Below are positions 1 to 5,054 of a DNA stretch of 5,054 nucleotides, in pieces. How positions within the stretch are numbered: the stretch's first letter is position 1; each line of letters opens with the position of its first letter. This DNA comes from CAZMFZ01 sp964565665. Lineage in GTDB: Bacteria > Bacteroidota > Bacteroidia > Cytophagales > UBA9547. The stretch lies in contig CAZMFZ010000168.1 in the NCBI GenBank assembly GCA_964565665.1, positions 1-5,054 on the forward strand, in the 5' to 3' direction. The position numbers and the translations under genes were made by a program. Below the pieces are notes generated by a model, which saw only the letters and a list, made by a program, of their open reading frames with translations, was not told where the DNA came from and ran no database searches.

Positions 1-24
1 GAATACAAACAGAAAAAGAAATAA
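1..24 (+). CDS. Possible 3' end of an upstream gene (partial)
   Basis: Read from base 1, the window gives seven codons (E-Y-K-Q-K-K-K) and then TAA at 22-24. A short lysine-rich tail of this kind is a plausible C-terminus for a protein whose gene starts upstream of the window. Seven codons cannot be told from chance, and no family can be named. If real, the gene would run in the same direction as tamL, and the hairpin element at 41-63 would lie between the two. The alternative is plain intergenic sequence. Confidence 0.25.
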   Translation, partial: EYKQKKK

Positions 25-40
25 AGTATGTCCTTCCGCT

Positions 41-78
41 CCCCCTCTCTGTAGGAGAGGGGGCTGGGGGGTGAGGTT
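41..78. repeat. G/C-rich hairpin element, dispersed-repeat type
   Basis: Bases 41-49 (CCCCCTCTC) pair perfectly with 55-63 (GAGAGGGGG), giving a 9-bp stem with a five-base loop TGTAG. The stem is followed by a G-run arm, CTGGGGGGTGAGGTT (64-78). This architecture, a C-rich/G-rich stem followed by CTGGGGGGTGAGG, resembles the short palindromic intergenic repeats scattered through many Bacteroidota genomes (family knowledge). Only one copy is in this window, so its repeat status is inferred. No T run follows the stem, so it is not a typical intrinsic terminator. It stands out from the AT-rich surroundings. Its last bases include the GTG used as the start of tamL. Confidence 0.55.
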
Positions 79-2377
79 AATTAGTTGTGAGGTAGGATTT
101 CTCATTACCTTCCTTTTCTCTTGCAGCAATACCAAATACTTAACCTCTGGCGAGCAATTATACACAGGAGCAACAGTAAAAATTATCTCTAACGAGAAAT
201 TAAAAGGCAGTAAAGTTTTAGTAAAAGAAGCCAAGAAAGCTATCAAGCCAAACCCAAACGCTAGCATTTTAGGCTTAAAAGTAAAGCTGTGGATATACAA
301 CAAAGCCCCAAACACCACCAAAGAAACAGGCTTTAAACACTGGCTCAAATATGAAGTAGGCGAGCCTCCCGTATTGCTTTCAGATGTAAACCCCACCGCT
401 ACAAGCGAGTTTATTGCGGCTCGGGTGTTCAACAAAGGCTTTTTCAAATCTACCGTTTCTTTCGAGACGATTGAAAACAAAGAAAAAACAAAGGCTGCCA
501 TTGAATATAAAGTGTTTGTTCAGAAACCATTCACCATTAAAACCATCAATTACACTACCATTGCCGACACTGGCATTAGCCATATTGTGCAAAATACTTT
601 TTCGAGCTCAATGCTTAAGCCAGGGTTCACTTACGATTTAGATCTGCTCCGCATGGAAAGGGTACGCATCGACAATGAATTGAAAAACAACGGCTACTAT
701 TTTTTCAGTCCCGATTATTTGTATTTTAAAATCGATAGTTCATCTAAAGAAACCAATCTTGATATTTACCTCAGCATCAAGCCCAATACCCCTGCCAAAG
801 CCCAATTGCCCTATAGTATTAGTGAAATTCTAGTCACAATCGACTCTAGCGACTACGACCATTCTTACATTGCAAATGCTGACACGGTAAAGAAAAAAGA
901 CAGCATCAGCTTTGTGAAAAGCAACCCCAATTTCAGACGTAGACCTATCACCAAATCAATATTTATGAAGGAAAGAGGCCTCTATTCTCGTTTGGAACAC
1001 AACCAAACCCTCAGCCGCCTTGGCTCGCTAGGCGTTTTCAAATTTGTAAATCTTAGAATAATAGAAGACTCTACCCAATCGCAACAGTTGAAGGTATTTA
1101 TAGAATTAAAGCCAGTACCCAATCATGGCATTAGTGCCGAATTTGAGGCCGCTACCAAATCAAATAATTTTATTGGACCTTCGGCAAAATTGGGCTACAC
1201 CAGTCGCAACCTGTTTCGTGGAGCTGAAAAGCTAAATATTTCGCTGCATGGCTCGGTCGAAACCCAATTCAATGGCCAATTTAGAGGCTTATATACCTAC
1301 GAAATTGGGCCACAAATCAAATACACCCTACCCCGATTCCTATTGCCATTCAAAGCCAGAGTGCCTAAAATATCTGCACCTACTACACAGTTTTTAGTTG
1401 ACTATACTTATTCTAAAAGGGTAAATTACTTTGATCTCAATTCCTTGAAATTCTCATTGGAATACCGATGGAAAGAATCGGCCACCAAAGAGCATATCGT
1501 TTCTCCGCTCAACGTAACTTATCTCAATATCAATAATATTTCGAGTGATTTTAATACAGTGTTGGCTACCAATCCTTTTTTAAAACAAAGATATGACGAT
1601 CTACTAATAGCGGGTATCACTTATTCATTTACATACAATGAGCAAGTGTATGAGAATAAAAAAAACCAGTTTTACTTCAATGGAAATGCCGATATAGCAG
1701 GCAATACCTTGGCATTGATAAATGAAATTTCCAAACCAAACAACAAAGAATACCCACAAAAATTTGCAGGAGTTACGTATGCCGAATATGCTAGGTTTGA
1801 TATTGATTTAAGATATTACTACAACATTCAACCCAAAACTAAGCTTGCCTCTCGATTAATATTGGGCGTGGGCATTCCCTACGGAAACTCCTCTGCCCTA
1901 CCCTATATCAAAGGCTTTTTCTCTGGAGGCACCAATAGTTTGAGGGCGTTCGCTATCAATTCGGTTGGCCCTGGTACCTATCATTTGCCCGATAGCTTGC
2001 TTAATTCATTCTTATTACAACAGGGTGGAGATATTAAAATGGAATGGAACGCAGAATATCGCTTTCCCATTATTGCATTTTTGCGTGGTGCTTTGTTTGT
2101 AGATGTGGGCAACACATGGCTAATGAAAGACAACCCACTTTTGCCGGGCGGTAAGTTCAACATTGGCTCGTTTTACAAGCAATTGGCAGTAGGCACAGGG
2201 TTTGGATTACGAGCCGATTTCAATTTCTTCGTTATCCGCCTCGATTTGGGTATTCCGCTTCGCAAGCCTTGGCTGCCAACGGGTCAAGAATGGGTAATCA
2301 ACAAAATACAACCAGCAAATGGCAGTTGGAGAGTTCAAAATCTGGTATTGAACATTGCCATTGGCTATCCTTTCTAA
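71..2377 (+). CDS. tamL: TamL-like outer-membrane Omp85 lipoprotein (BamA/TamA family)
   Basis: This is a 768-residue Omp85-superfamily protein. Members sit in the outer membrane and help insert or translocate envelope proteins; the TamL branch is the lipidated form found in Bacteroidota, thought to work with a TamB-like periplasmic protein (family knowledge). Residues 1-17 are a signal with lipobox L-F-S-C, making Cys18 the likely lipidated residue, followed by S-N-T-K-Y-L. Residues about 25-360 are the POTRA-like periplasmic region. The barrel follows: NLFRGAE at about 380-386, the loop-6 type segment SGGTNSLRAF (618-627, R625 in place of the usual V-R-G-F/Y context), NAEYRFPI, GNTW at 680-683, and a terminal beta-signal ending in Phe768. 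There is no in-frame ATG near the N-terminus. GTG at 71 is the only ATG/GTG/TTG in this frame before the lipobox, and it lies at the edge of the repeat. Residues E7 and C6 make the signal h-region odd. The frame is open back to base 2, so the true start is uncertain. No tamB follows. Confidence 0.9.
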   Translation: MRLISCEVGFLITFLFSCSNTKYLTSGEQLYTGATVKIISNEKLKGSKVLVKEAKKAIKPNPNASILGLKVKLWIYNKAPNTTKETGFKHWLKYEVGEPPVLLSDVNPTATSEFIAARVFNKGFFKSTVSFETIENKEKTKAAIEYKVFVQKPFTIKTINYTTIADTGISHIVQNTFSSSMLKPGFTYDLDLLRMERVRIDNELKNNGYYFFSPDYLYFKIDSSSKETNLDIYLSIKPNTPAKAQLPYSISEILVTIDSSDYDHSYIANADTVKKKDSISFVKSNPNFRRRPITKSIFMKERGLYSRLEHNQTLSRLGSLGVFKFVNLRIIEDSTQSQQLKVFIELKPVPNHGISAEFEAATKSNNFIGPSAKLGYTSRNLFRGAEKLNISLHGSVETQFNGQFRGLYTYEIGPQIKYTLPRFLLPFKARVPKISAPTTQFLVDYTYSKRVNYFDLNSLKFSLEYRWKESATKEHIVSPLNVTYLNINNISSDFNTVLATNPFLKQRYDDLLIAGITYSFTYNEQVYENKKNQFYFNGNADIAGNTLALINEISKPNNKEYPQKFAGVTYAEYARFDIDLRYYYNIQPKTKLASRLILGVGIPYGNSSALPYIKGFFSGGTNSLRAFAINSVGPGTYHLPDSLLNSFLLQQGGDIKMEWNAEYRFPIIAFLRGALFVDVGNTWLMKDNPLLPGGKFNIGSFYKQLAVGTGFGLRADFNFFVIRLDLGIPLRKPWLPTGQEWVINKIQPANGSWRVQNLVLNIAIGYPF

Positions 2378-2433
2378 GCGTAATTATATATTCCTGATTT
2401 CACCCCTCACCGAGCTACCACCAGATAGCCATT

Positions 2434-2479
2434 TACATTGCGTTTGTTGAGCTAAATAGCTTTGGCAAACTGCAATTTA
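2434..2479. terminator. Imperfect hairpin downstream of tamL, possible terminator
   Basis: ATTGCGTTTG (2437-2446) pairs with CAAAC-T-GCAAT (2466-2476), giving ten pairs with T2471 bulged. Inside it, AGCTA (2450-2454) faces TAGCT (2457-2461) across two bases. Outside, 2434-2435 can pair with 2478-2479 across one mismatch. It lies about 57 bases past the tamL stop. A T-rich stretch follows only about 12 bases later (2491-2495), so it is not a textbook intrinsic terminator. It could instead be an mRNA 3'-end structure or a protein-binding dyad. Confidence 0.3.
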
Positions 2480-2607
2480 CCCTATTCAATTTTTACACTT
2501 TTTCATTCAGTAGGATACGAGTATAAAACTTGATTTACCGACAAATAAACCTCTATTGAAGCGATGGAAGTTTAAATGGGCAAAACTTAACAATTAAATA
2601 ACATCCA

Positions 2608-2637
2608 TTTGCTTTGATTTTCAATGATATACGTTCT
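2608..2637 (+). promoter_or_regulatory. Weak candidate Bacteroidota-type promoter
   Basis: TTTG (2608-2611) and TACGTTCT (2630-2637) are spaced 18 bases apart. The Bacteroidota consensus is TTTG about 33 bases upstream of the start and TAnnTTTG near position -7; the second element matches four of its six fixed bases. It would give a leader of about 40 bases for the gene starting at 2681 and could drive the whole downstream cluster. In sequence this AT-rich, such a match can be accidental. Confidence 0.22.
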
Positions 2638-2878
2638 TATTGCACCATCAATACTTAGAAAGTAACTTAAATCTTTATATATGAACAAGATTTTTCCAAT
2701 GAAGCGCTCAATGAGATACTTAGCCTTATTCATAACACAAGCTATATGTAGAAGGTATTTAATAATTTTGATCTCGTTCTTTTCAATTAAATCTTTTGCT
2801 CAAAGTATAACTGTTAACATATCAGGACAAAACACTGATTTATGTTACGGACAAACTAATTCATTTCAAGGAACCTCA

Positions 2879-2886
2879 GTAGGTAG
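2879..2886 (+). repeat. 4-base tandem duplication (GTAG GTAG) causing a frameshift
   Basis: GTAG occurs twice in immediate succession. Before it, the coding frame gives S-F-Q-G-T-S-V; after it, sensible protein continues one frame over as D-G-S-G-K-I-V-K-E-P-Y-C-F-M-V-D. Removing one GTAG joins them exactly as T-S-V-D-G-S-G-K. With the duplication present, ribosomes run into TAA at 2948-2950. Tandem duplication by slippage is the simplest explanation; an assembly error is possible. Confidence 0.7.
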
Positions 2887-3867
2887 ATGGTTCTGGAAAA
2901 ATTGTAAAAGAACCATATTGTTTCATGGTAGATATGGGGCCAGCTGGTAATCGAGAAGTTTGCACTATAAGGGATCATTACCCAACTTACAATTGGCAGG
3001 TATCTAGGAACGGGCAAACGGTTTACTCAAGTTCAGGTGGTCAATTGGTATGGGATGGATTTTATGATGGCGATAGAATCAGATGCGAGGCGAGCTACCC
3101 TACTTATCCAATTACCTATACATATCCTTGCGGGCAAGGTACTTGCTCAGGGACAACTCCTCGTACTTCAATTTCTTATATAAACGTTGCTCTCAGACCA
3201 AAAATACCTCAAACTGGATTTTCAATCTCTGGTAGCACAAATGGAATATCTAATACTTCATCCGTTTACAGTATTGTTTTTCCAAGTGAATCACCCACTG
3301 AAGGTATATATAATTATTGGTCATTATTGGGACAAGGAAATTTATCAAATACACTTGGTCTGTCTACATCATTATCGTTTGTGAATCCTGGAAATTATAC
3401 TTTGCAATGTGTTTCTTATGATTTAGGGTGTGCAGCATACAATATGTATGACTATTCCAGAGCTACTTCACTAAATATAAGCGTAATTGATCCTATACCT
3501 ACTACCCCAACTAATTTTAGAACTTGTGGCTCAACTGCAAGTCAAGTGTGTCTTCAATGGAATGCCTCCACCGATAACACAATAATTTCAAATTATCATT
3601 TAGGTGTAAATGGGGTATATACTGATGTTGCAGGCACTTCAACTCAAACAAATGTAAATGTAATCGAAGGTCAACGTTATCGATTTGATTTGAATGCAAT
3701 TGATTCTTACAGTCAAAATAGTTTGGTTACCACTTTAAATTATTTGCATGATGTAACTCCACCTGCCTTAATTCCTGCAAATGCAATAAGTTTTACATAC
3801 CAACCCAGTCCAATTGCTTTAATTATCAATTGGCAGGCATCAACTGACAACATAGGTGTTACAGGGC

Positions 3868-4176
3868 TATAAACTGGCAGTAGATGGTAAGGTAAGGGTA
3901 AAAGGCATTCGTTCCGATCCTGCCAATTGGAGCGATTTTGTATTTGAACCCGATTATGAATTAAAAAGCTTGTACGAAGTAGAAAAACAACTAATTAAAG
4001 ACCGACATTTGGCAAACATGCCTTCGGAAAAAGAAGTAATAGAGCAAGGGATTGACCACGACCTCATCTTTTCAAAACTGCTGCAAAACATCGAGGAGGA
4101 TAAACTCTACCTCATTCAATTGAAAAAAGAGAATGATGATTTGAAAAAGAGGATTGAAGTACTTGAAAATAAATAA
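3868..4176 (+). other. C-terminal tail-fibre-like coiled-coil module (part of the pseudogene)
   Basis: These 102 codons encode YKLAVDGKVRVKGIRSDP, then W-S-D-F-V-F, Y-E-L-K-S-L-Y-E-V-E, H-L-A-N-M-P-S-E-K-E-V and a heptad-like helix (LYLIQLKKENDDLKKRIEVL) to the stop. The pattern of a conserved Trp followed by a [DS]-[YF]-V-F, Y-x-L-x-S-L-x-E-V-E, H-L-x-x-[MIV]-P-S and a terminal coiled coil is the familiar C-terminal region of many secreted Bacteroidota proteins annotated as tail-fibre-like (family knowledge). The terminal helix probably oligomerises. It has no believable start codon of its own: GTG at 3856 follows a TAG and lacks a signal peptide. Confidence 0.7.
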
Positions 4177-4180
4177 TAAC

Positions 4181-4627
4181 ATGAAAAACATAGCACTTAA
4201 TTGTGTCAAATTACTGATTTTGATTGCTGCACTTTGGGGCTGTGGAGGTGGCAACGATGCCGCCCCAAAGCCAAATTCAAATGAAATACAATGGACCGGC
4301 ACAAAAAAAATAATACAAGCGGGTAATTGCAACACCTTAGATACTTTGCCTATAAACCTAACGGCTAGCACTGCACAAGCCGGAAATACTTTTATAATAA
4401 AGACAATAGGGAACAACGCCTACCATACCTTCAATGGAAATATAAACAACGATCTATTTACTGTGGTCGGTACATTCTATGGAAACTGCAATGGTGAAAA
4501 TAGGACATATTATCCTGTTTTCTATGGGTCTATAGTAGGTGAGAACCTATACATGAGCGGGGTAGATACTGTATGCCCAAGTTATGGCTGTATTTTTAGA
4601 GAGGTATTTGAATTGAGAAAGAAATGA
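4181..4627 (+). CDS. Small putative lipoprotein of unknown function, Cys-rich
   Basis: This encodes 148 residues. Residues 1-20 form a lipoprotein signal with lipobox L-W-G-C, so Cys21 should be lipidated; G-G-G-N-D follows, and the protein is probably anchored in the outer or inner membrane. The mature part (from about residue 35) alternates hydrophobic and polar residues, with Trp38 in Q-W-T-G and a core FNGNINNDLFTVVGTFYG near 84-101. This suggests a small beta-sheet or lipocalin-like fold, which is only inference. Besides Cys21 the mature chain has Cys50, Cys103, Cys132 and Cys137, enough for two disulfides in the oxidising envelope. ATG at 4181 is chosen over the in-frame TTG at 4154 because the latter lies inside the preceding coding frame and would bury the signal. 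The leader is A-rich with no Shine-Dalgarno. The gene begins 4 bases after the pseudogene stop, so it probably belongs to the same transcript. No family was recognised. Confidence 0.8.
   Translation: MKNIALNCVKLLILIAALWGCGGGNDAAPKPNSNEIQWTGTKKIIQAGNCNTLDTLPINLTASTAQAGNTFIIKTIGNNAYHTFNGNINNDLFTVVGTFYGNCNGENRTYYPVFYGSIVGENLYMSGVDTVCPSYGCIFREVFELRKK
4624..4627 (+). promoter_or_regulatory. ATGA stop/start overlap, likely translational coupling
   Basis: The TGA ending the 148-residue lipoprotein (4625-4627) shares bases with the ATG of the 130-residue lipoprotein (4624-4626). No separate ribosome binding site or spacer exists, so the downstream start is most simply reached by ribosomes finishing the upstream gene. 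This implies a common transcript and linked expression of the two. Confidence 0.6.
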
Positions 4628-5016
4628 AAAATTATAGTTTGTATCTTTTTATATATATAATATCGTGTTCCAGTTGTTGTGATAAAGGAGGGTATATTCA
4701 ATGTATAACTAATAATAATTTAAAATTATATATTGATAAGGATTTGTACTTAAAACTTAGTAATGATGCAAAACAAAGTTTTAGGCTATCCTATAAAAAT
4801 AATACAAGAGATATTGTTTTTGAACTAAGAAATAACGGAATTAATGATTTTTCATATGAGATTGATAGGATTGATTCTGCACAAAATGTTGATATTATAT
4901 TAATGAACTCAAAAATTGACGTTACTGATACATTTCAACTTTACTCGTTCAATTTAATTAATGACGAAATAGATCAATCCTGTGGATTTAATAAAGATGT
5001 ACTGTCAACCGACTAA
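4624..5016 (+). CDS. Small AT-rich putative lipoprotein of unknown function
   Basis: This encodes 130 residues. The N-terminus MKNYSLYLFIYIISC fits a short lipoprotein signal with lipobox I-I-S-C, making Cys15 the likely lipid site; Cys18 and Cys19 follow closely, with Cys27 and Cys120 further on. The mature part is Asn/Asp/Ile/Lys-rich with short beta-strand-like stretches (LKLYIDKDLYLKL at 33-45, DIVFEL at 63-68) and no transmembrane segment or catalytic motif I recognise. Its ATG overlaps the stop of the preceding gene (ATGA, 4624-4627), so the two are probably translated in a coupled way. Base composition is far more AT-rich than in its neighbours: I counted 44 G/C in the 180 bases 4741-4920. 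That suggests a separate origin or weak constraint. The ATG overlap and the lipobox support a real gene; function is unknown. Confidence 0.7.
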   Translation: MKNYSLYLFIYIISCSSCCDKGGYIQCITNNNLKLYIDKDLYLKLSNDAKQSFRLSYKNNTRDIVFELRNNGINDFSYEIDRIDSAQNVDIILMNSKIDVTDTFQLYSFNLINDEIDQSCGFNKDVLSTD

Positions 5017-5054
5017 AGTTTAAAATTAACAAAAATACCTCTTGGAATTTAAAT

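Larger units (their letters stand above)
2378..2680. other. Gene-free spacer between tamL and the broken surface-protein gene
   Basis: This stretch of 303 bases contains no convincing reading frame on either strand and no tRNA- or rRNA-like structure. It holds an imperfect hairpin at 2434-2479 and a weak promoter-like pair at 2608-2637, listed separately. It separates two transcription units: tamL, and the cluster that begins at 2681. The leader just before 2681 is A/T-rich without a Shine-Dalgarno sequence, as is usual in Bacteroidota. Confidence 0.6.
2681..4176 (+). pseudogene. Broken gene for an exported fibronectin type III / beta-sandwich protein with tail-fibre-like C-terminus
   Basis: Three successive frames make one protein-like sequence of about 496 residues if 4 bases (one GTAG of 2879-2886) and 1 base (one G of 3864-3866) are removed. 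Residues 1-41 are a long Sec signal with an Arg/Lys-rich start, hydrophobic YLIILISFF and a likely cut after FAQ (Q41). ATG codons at 2699 and 2711 are alternative starts. Residues 42 to about 270 are Cys-, Ser-, Thr- and aromatic-rich beta-sandwich sequence, not assigned to a family. Residues about 272-354 form a fibronectin type III domain (LQWNASTDN). A second one starts at about 358 (INWQASTDNIGVTG) and stops after about 37 residues, where a Bacteroidota tail-fibre-like C-terminal module begins. As it stands, translation from 2681 ends at 2950. The intact protein would have been secreted or on the surface. The fibronectin part is about 35% G+C in the lines counted and the C-terminal module about 42%. 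Sequencing error is the main alternative to true decay. Confidence 0.8.

Noticed and set aside
2400..2411. TCACCCCTCACC as an inverted partial copy of the 41-78 repeat, bracketing tamL.
   Set aside because: Only about ten bases match loosely, and no stem or C-rich arm accompanies it; chance similarity is likely.
2457..2464. TAGCTTTG, a full match to the TAnnTTTG promoter element.
   Set aside because: It lies inside the hairpin 2434-2479, has no TTG or TTTG at the usual spacing (nearest spacers 16 and 10 bases), and would give a leader of over 200 bases.
2879..3866. Programmed ribosomal frameshifting at the two frame changes.
   Set aside because: Neither site has a recognised slippery heptamer or downstream pseudoknot that I can see. 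The first is fully explained by a tandem duplication, and the second sits at a probable fusion point.
2925..3872. A separate gene starting at ATG 2925.
   Set aside because: The same frame is meaningful upstream of this ATG (G-S-G-K-I-V-K-E-P-Y-C-F), back to the GTAG duplication. It lacks a signal peptide that the beta-sandwich content would need. It is the middle of the broken gene.
3856..4176. An independent small gene starting at GTG 3856.
   Set aside because: The GTG directly follows an in-frame TAG and has no leader, and the product would be a C-terminal module without its usual N-terminal part. It is treated as the end of the pseudogene.
4154..4180. TTG at 4154 as start of the 148-residue lipoprotein.
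   Set aside because: It lies within the preceding coding frame and adds nine polar residues ahead of a normal MKN-type lipoprotein signal starting at ATG 4181.
4072..4416. Minus-strand frame of 114 residues with hydrophobic stretches.
   Set aside because: It is antisense to the well-supported coiled-coil module and lipoprotein, and its product resembles no family. The hydrophobicity is the reverse reading of Lys/Glu-rich and Leu/Ile-rich codons.

Overview
The window looks like a chromosomal segment from a member of the Bacteroidota. The evidence is a TamL-type Omp85 lipoprotein, lipoprotein signals of the Bacteroidota style, a signal peptide ending in FAQ, a C-terminal module common in secreted Bacteroidota proteins (W-S-D-F-V-F, then HL..MPS..EV), and A-rich leaders without Shine-Dalgarno sequences. 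No RNA gene, CRISPR array, insertion sequence or phage gene was found.

Layout. Bases 1-24 may be the last seven codons of an upstream gene. Bases 41-78 hold a very G/C-rich hairpin element resembling the dispersed intergenic repeats of Bacteroidota. It abuts, and seems to supply, the GTG start codon of the first complete gene. That gene (71-2377) is tamL, encoding a 768-residue outer-membrane assembly-type beta-barrel with an N-terminal lipidation signal. A gene-free stretch of 303 bases follows (2378-2680) with one sizeable imperfect hairpin (2434-2479) and at best a weak promoter. Bases 2681-4176 are one broken gene for an exported beta-sandwich / fibronectin type III protein. Its reading frame changes twice: at a 4-base tandem duplication (GTAG GTAG, 2879-2886), and at a G run (3864-3866). 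The second change coincides with the point where a half fibronectin domain switches abruptly into a tail-fibre-like C-terminal coiled-coil module. Directly behind it are two small putative lipoproteins: 4181-4627 starts 4 bases after the pseudogene stop, and 4624-5016 overlaps its predecessor by the ATGA arrangement. The last gene is strikingly AT-rich (44 G/C in 180 bases counted, about 24%), against roughly 44% in a sampled piece of tamL.

Function. TamL is the only gene with a recognisable role: an outer-membrane, Omp85-family partner of a TamB-like protein, which is not in the window. The rest is a cell-envelope accessory cluster of one decayed surface or secreted protein and two lipoproteins of unknown function, probably co-transcribed. 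I found no convincing undescribed system. The best leads are the decay and fusion history of the 2681-4176 gene, and the repeat that forms the start of tamL.
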